The notes beneath the pieces were generated by a model that saw nothing but the letters and a program-made list of their open reading frames with translations, ran no database searches and was not told where the DNA came from. A stretch of 16,204 bases of DNA from Treponema sp. (GTDB lineage: Bacteria; Spirochaetota; Spirochaetia; Treponematales; Breznakiellaceae). Where the stretch lies: NCBI GenBank assembly GCA_031259515.1, contig JAIRLK010000301.1, forward strand, positions 1-16,204. Direction: 5' to 3'. Positions 13,555-16,204 of this stretch are shown in pieces. Every line of letters starts with the position of its first letter. Within the stretch, counting starts at the first letter, position 1. The position numbers were made by a program, and so were the translations under genes.

Positions 13555-14338
13555 TTACGGAATAATCGCCGACACTACCGTACCCCAAGATCCACGCTCT
13601 CCTTTTTGGTTTTCGTAACGGGCGCAAAAATAAGCCGTCATGCCGGATTCGGCAGCGTCAAAATCTACCAGTTCCTTTTTCCGGCGGGTAAAGCGCTGTC
13701 CGGCGTAGCCGGACAGCTCGGAGTTTTGCCATGCAAAACTCCACGGATTGGTTGTGTGGAGTTTGCGCATAGCGCAAACTCCTAAGCCGGAAAGCGGCTC
13801 CTTCATCAGATAATGCTTGACGCTTGCCGCCTGTTCCAGTGTCGCCCCCGCCTTGCGGCATAATACCCCGGTACAGGGCGTAGCCGTAGTCACCCCGGCT
13901 GTCCGGCGGTTCCGTGCCGGGGAGGGGCGCAAGGTGAACCATCAGCACATGGGGGCCGCCGGGATAGGTAATAGTCAACGCTGGCTGTCCGGTGGGCGGG
14001 GGAACCGGAGTGTGGGTCTCATCGGGTAGGGGTAAAAGCAGCGTGGGCAAATCCGCTAACGTTAGGGGCGGTATCAGCAAAAAATGCTTCTTGATAAAGC
14101 GGGCTTCGGTTTCCATCTCCTTGAAAGCCTCGTTGCTCGCCACACCCAACCACGCCGTCCGCTCCCCGCTTTTCACTATCGCCAGTATAGTTTTGGCGTT
14201 TGTGTCGGCGGCGGTCAAACTGGCAACATTAGCCGGGGGAATGTTCCATACCGGCGCTTTGGTCTGGAACCCCTGAAGCCAGGTGTCCACCATGTGAAGT
14301 TGTTCATCCCTTGAACGGGGATACCAGTCTCTACTCAT
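13555..14338 (-). pseudogene. Frameshifted gene of unknown function with palindromic insert
   Basis: The gene starts at ATG 14338 (MSRDWYPRSRDEQLHMVDTW) with GGAGG at 14344-14348. It reads in one frame to about 13850 (PGTEPPDSRGDYGYALYRGIMPQGG) and resumes in another frame as GATLEQAASVKHYLMKEPLSG, ending KGERGSWGTVVSAIIP with TAA at 13555-13557. The switch coincides with a run of five G (minus strand; C5 at 13845-13849), and the total length of 784 bp is one base over a multiple of three, as a single insertion would give. The intact product would be about 260 residues. Near its C-terminal third, about 30 codons are occupied by three palindromes (13695-13782) that keep the frame. No signal peptide or membrane helix is seen, and I do not recognise the family. 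A sequencing error at the G run cannot be excluded. Confidence 0.65.
13695..13782. repeat. Three consecutive palindromes inside a coding sequence
   Basis: GCTGTCCGGC-GTA-GCCGGACAGC (13695-13717), GGAGTTTTGC-CAT-GCAAAACTCC (13720-13742) and GGAGTTTGCGC-ATA-GCGCAAACTCC (13758-13782) each have perfect 10-11 bp stems and a 3-base loop. The reading frame of the host gene passes through all of them. The last shares a 14-base sequence with the pspA terminator. A shorter GCCG/CGGC stem follows at 13786-13798. Confidence 0.85.
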
Positions 14339-14417
14339 AAATACCTCCAAATTTTGTCTAAAAACGCCTCAAAAGGGCGAATTGGGCTTTTTTTGCCGTG
14401 CATTGCCGTCCTCTAAA

Positions 14418-14605
14418 CTTGCAGAGGCTTCCCCTGGGCTTGCGGGGCTTCCCCCGAAACTTATGAGGCTGTCCCCCGGACTTGCGTTGCTGTCCCCGGA
14501 ACCTGCGGGGCTCCCTCCGGGCTTGCGGGACTTCCCCTGAAACTTATGGGGCTGTCCCCCGGACTTGCGTTGCCGCCCCCGGAACCTGCGGGGCTTCCCC
14601 CGGAA
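14418..14605. repeat. 21-bp minisatellite with 84-bp higher-order unit
   Basis: Nine degenerate copies of a 21-bp unit (form CTTGCGGGGCTTCCCCCGAAA) lie in tandem. Four variants A-B-C-D at 14439-14521 are repeated in the same order at 14522-14605, preceded by a single copy at 14418-14438. Copy D of the first block is 20 bp, shifting the frame, so a translated heptapeptide repeat is unlikely to be under selection. There are no spacers, so it is not a CRISPR array. Confidence 0.88.
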
Positions 14606-14690
14606 AAGCCGGAAAACGCTCCCGCTTTCCGAAAATGTCCTCAAAAATCATAGCGTCAACCACTTTTGCGCTTCCACGTTACTGACTGCG

Positions 14691-15581
14691 CTACAGCCGT
14701 CTGTTCACATCCTGATGCGGCGGAGAGCCGAAAAGACGCTTGTATTCACGGTTAAACTGGGTAACGCTTTCATACCCAACGGCAAACGCGGCGCGGCTTG
14801 CGTCTTCGCCTTTTGCCACCATTAACTTTTGCGCCTCAAGAAGCCGGAGACGTTTCTGAAATTGTAACGGGCTGATACTCGTTACCTGCCGGAAATAACG
14901 ATTGAACGTGGAAAGGGACATATGCGCTTTATGCGCCAGTTCACCGGCGGAAAAAGGCTCGGCGTAGTTTTCCCGCAGCCATGAAATAGCCTCCGCAATC
15001 CGGCTGCCATGGTTCCGCTGGCGCCAAAGGCGCGCAGAATGCCTCCCTGAGGGCCGACCAACACACGGTAGTGAATCTCCCGAATAATCATCGGCGCAAG
15101 TATCAAAGTCTGTTCAGGATTTTCTGTTGTTTCGGCTAAACGCCCGAACGCGCCCAGCACATCGGGCCGGGTTTTTGCAAGCGACACCGCCGTATAGGGG
15201 TCATCCTTACCGGAGGCGTTTCCGATTTCGGCCAGCAACCGGGCTATAATATGCCTGTCCAGAAAGAGCGAAAGCGACAGAAAAGGCTTTTCCTTTGAGG
15301 CTTTCGTTACCATAGTTAGTCCCGGCATATCGACACAGGAAATAAGACAATAGTCCTCGCCGTATTGATGTTCCTCGCTGCCGATTATAGAAAGCTTGGC
15401 TCCCTGAATTACCACCGCAATAACCGGGCTGTGAACACAGCTCTCCCTTTCGTTGATAGTATCCCGCCTGAAAAACGTAAGACCCGGAACGGAAGACGTA
15501 AAATCCCCGGCTGTCGGAAGGGCGCGTAAAATTTTTTTCCTTTAGAAGCCGCTTTGCCCGTTCAACATCAGAATCGTGCAT
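14691..15581 (-). pseudogene. AraC-family transcriptional regulator with two frameshifts
   Basis: Three frames together give a full AraC regulator. Segment 1 starts at ATG 15581 (MHDSDVERAKRLLKEK). Segment 2, after a shift at an A7 tract (T7 at 15532-15538), reads ILRALPTAGDFTSSVPGLTF and on through the AraC N-terminal domain (VVIQGAKLSIIG, ISCVDMPG, ILAPMIIREIHYRVL, GPQGGILRA). Segment 3, after a second shift near 15011-15016, reads RIAEAISWLRENYAEPFSAG and the double helix-turn-helix (MSLSTFNRYFRQV, AAFAVGYESVTQFNREYKR), ending in VNRRL. The total of 891 bp is a multiple of three, as one insertion and one deletion would give; the intact protein would be about 296 residues, normal for the family. 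GGAGG abuts the 15581 start, which is too close, so the exact start (or 15593) is uncertain. Regulator targets are unknown. Genuine decay, phase variation or sequence error are all possible. Confidence 0.85.
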
Positions 15582-15750
15582 ACCTCCCAGCATACTATTA
15601 ATTGATGAGTATGTATAGCCGTGGAAGCCCCTTTTCCAACGCCAGCGATTGAAAGCCGGTCTCTGGAGATTCAAGTTCCGGTACTATGGCCTGTTCACAC
15701 TACATGGAATCAAAGAACAAACGGCGATAAGACAAAAGGCAAGATAGATT

Positions 15751-15863
15751 AGGCTGTTCCAAAACGCGCCTTATGGCGTCAGTTTTGGAACAGCTTCTTA
15801 CCCCTGGAGAAAATTGGATACGCCGCAACTGCTAAACCCATAAAGAATTAGCAATTTTCTCCA
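15751..15863. repeat. Nested inverted repeats beside the IS end
   Basis: AGGCTGTTCCAAAAC (15751-15765) pairs with GTTTTGGAACAGCTT (15782-15796), one G-T pair. Then TGGAGAAAATTG (15805-15816) pairs with CAATTTTCTCCA (15852-15863), enclosing GCTAA...TTAGC. The first pair is a near copy of the IS end repeat at 15866-15914. No gene is seen from 15675 to 15865. Confidence 0.75.
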
Positions 15864-15865
15864 AA

Positions 15866-16204
15866 AGCCTGTTCCAAAACTAACCCAAACGCAGTTCGCG
15901 TTTTGGAACAGGCTCAGATAAATGTGGAAAACATCATATCCAGCTTGTCATACCTTGTCCCTATCCGCCGAAACTCTTTTAACCGCCGAAACATCCGCTC
16001 CACTTCATTCCTCTGCTTATACAGGCCCTCTACATATTCCAAGGGATGCTTCCGGTTCTTCTTCGGCGGCGCCCCCGGACTACACCCCCACTCAAACGCA
16101 AGCGTCCGGGTCTCCCCGTCCTCATACGCCCGGTCCATTAGGAATTGTTCATAAACAACATGCACAGCATTTTGTTTTAATTGCTTACGCAATTAGGAAA
16201 TAAC
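15866..16204 (-). mobile_element. IS5-family insertion sequence (IS427-like), one end, truncated by window
   Basis: The end is marked by a perfect 15-bp inverted pair, AGCCTGTTCCAAAAC (15866-15880) and GTTTTGGAACAGGCT (15900-15914). The transposase stop codon overlaps it at 15914-15916. The rest of the element, including the other terminal repeat and any target duplication, lies beyond the window. The exact outer boundary is uncertain because similar repeats continue leftward to 15751. Confidence 0.75.
15914..16192 (-). CDS. IS5-family transposase, C-terminal part (OrfB-like)
   Basis: The 92-residue frame contains the C-terminal DDE-transposase signature of the IS427 group: LMDRAYEDGETR (18-29, with the second catalytic Asp D20), PPKKNRKHPLEY (42-53), and YKQRNEVERMFRRLKEFRRI (about 58-77, with the catalytic Glu) followed by GTRYDKLDMMFSTFI. 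A TAA directly precedes the first codon used (TTG at 16192). That is what a two-frame IS with programmed frameshifting from OrfA would show, though a degraded single-frame transposase is equally possible here. The N-terminal part lies outside the window. Confidence 0.85.
   Translation of the reverse strand: MRKQLKQNAVHVVYEQFLMDRAYEDGETRTLAFEWGCSPGAPPKKNRKHPLEYVEGLYKQRNEVERMFRRLKEFRRIGTRYDKLDMMFSTFI

Noticed and set aside
14418..14605. CRISPR array
   Set aside because: Units are contiguous without spacers and no cas genes are nearby.
14369..14644. 91-residue minus-strand frame across the minisatellite
   Set aside because: The frame stays open because 21 is a multiple of three and the unit lacks stops; the 20-bp copy changes the repeated peptide, so selection for a protein is unlikely.
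15610..15745. Protein-like plus-strand stretch (LKAGLWRFKFRYYGLFTLHG)
   Set aside because: It is short and lacks a start; no family is recognised, so not called as a gene remnant.

Overview
The window looks like chromosomal DNA from a spirochaete of the genus Treponema, probably a moderately GC-rich environmental or gut treponeme rather than a small-genome pathogen. The basis is gene content (YbjN-like/PspA pair, GHKL-HDOD fusion, lspA cluster, several large conserved proteins without a recognisable family) and the repeat- and IS-littered right end. The genus is an inference; no rRNA or single diagnostic gene is present.

Layout. Positions 1-1077 hold the end of a YbjN-like gene and a PspA/IM30 gene, closed by a strong rho-independent terminator (1119-1156). 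A gene-poor stretch (1157-1538) follows, with a long perfect hairpin repeat and a cluster of DnaA-box-like 9-mers. Positions 1539-4607 are a tightly overlapping three-gene unit: a six-helix membrane protein, a larger membrane protein with a TPR-like middle, and an alkyltransferase-like DNA repair protein with Trp in place of the catalytic Cys. Positions 4790-6054 are a two-gene unit: YjbQ-type protein and PHP-domain metal-dependent phosphoesterase. A tRNA-Ala(GGC) with a good promoter lies at 6190-6263 and precedes a 558-residue protein of unknown function (6325-8001). Converging on it from the right is a minus-strand operon, in transcription order: membrane-anchored alpha/beta-hydrolase-like protein (11161-9659), Nif3-like metal protein, lspA (lipoprotein signal peptidase), and a small two-helix membrane protein. 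Divergent from that operon is a GHKL-like plus HDOD signalling protein (11324-12817).

From about 12.8 kb on, the sequence changes character. There is a 740-bp gene-free region with an AT-rich island, then two minus-strand genes that are each broken by single-base frameshifts (an unknown protein at a G5 tract, and an AraC-family regulator with two compensating shifts, one at an A7 tract). The first broken gene carries an apparent in-frame insert of three back-to-back palindromes. Between the two genes sits a 21-bp minisatellite with an 84-bp higher-order period. The right edge is a nest of inverted repeats and the end of an IS5-family (IS427-like) insertion sequence running off the window. This part reads as a decaying accessory region.

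Functional links: envelope maintenance is a theme (PspA, LspA, several membrane proteins), but no complete novel defence or biosynthetic system is evident. The most interesting items are the unexplained membrane-protein pair, the coding-region palindromic element, the DnaA-box cluster, the Asp-for-Ser hydrolase and the homopolymer frameshifts in the regulator.
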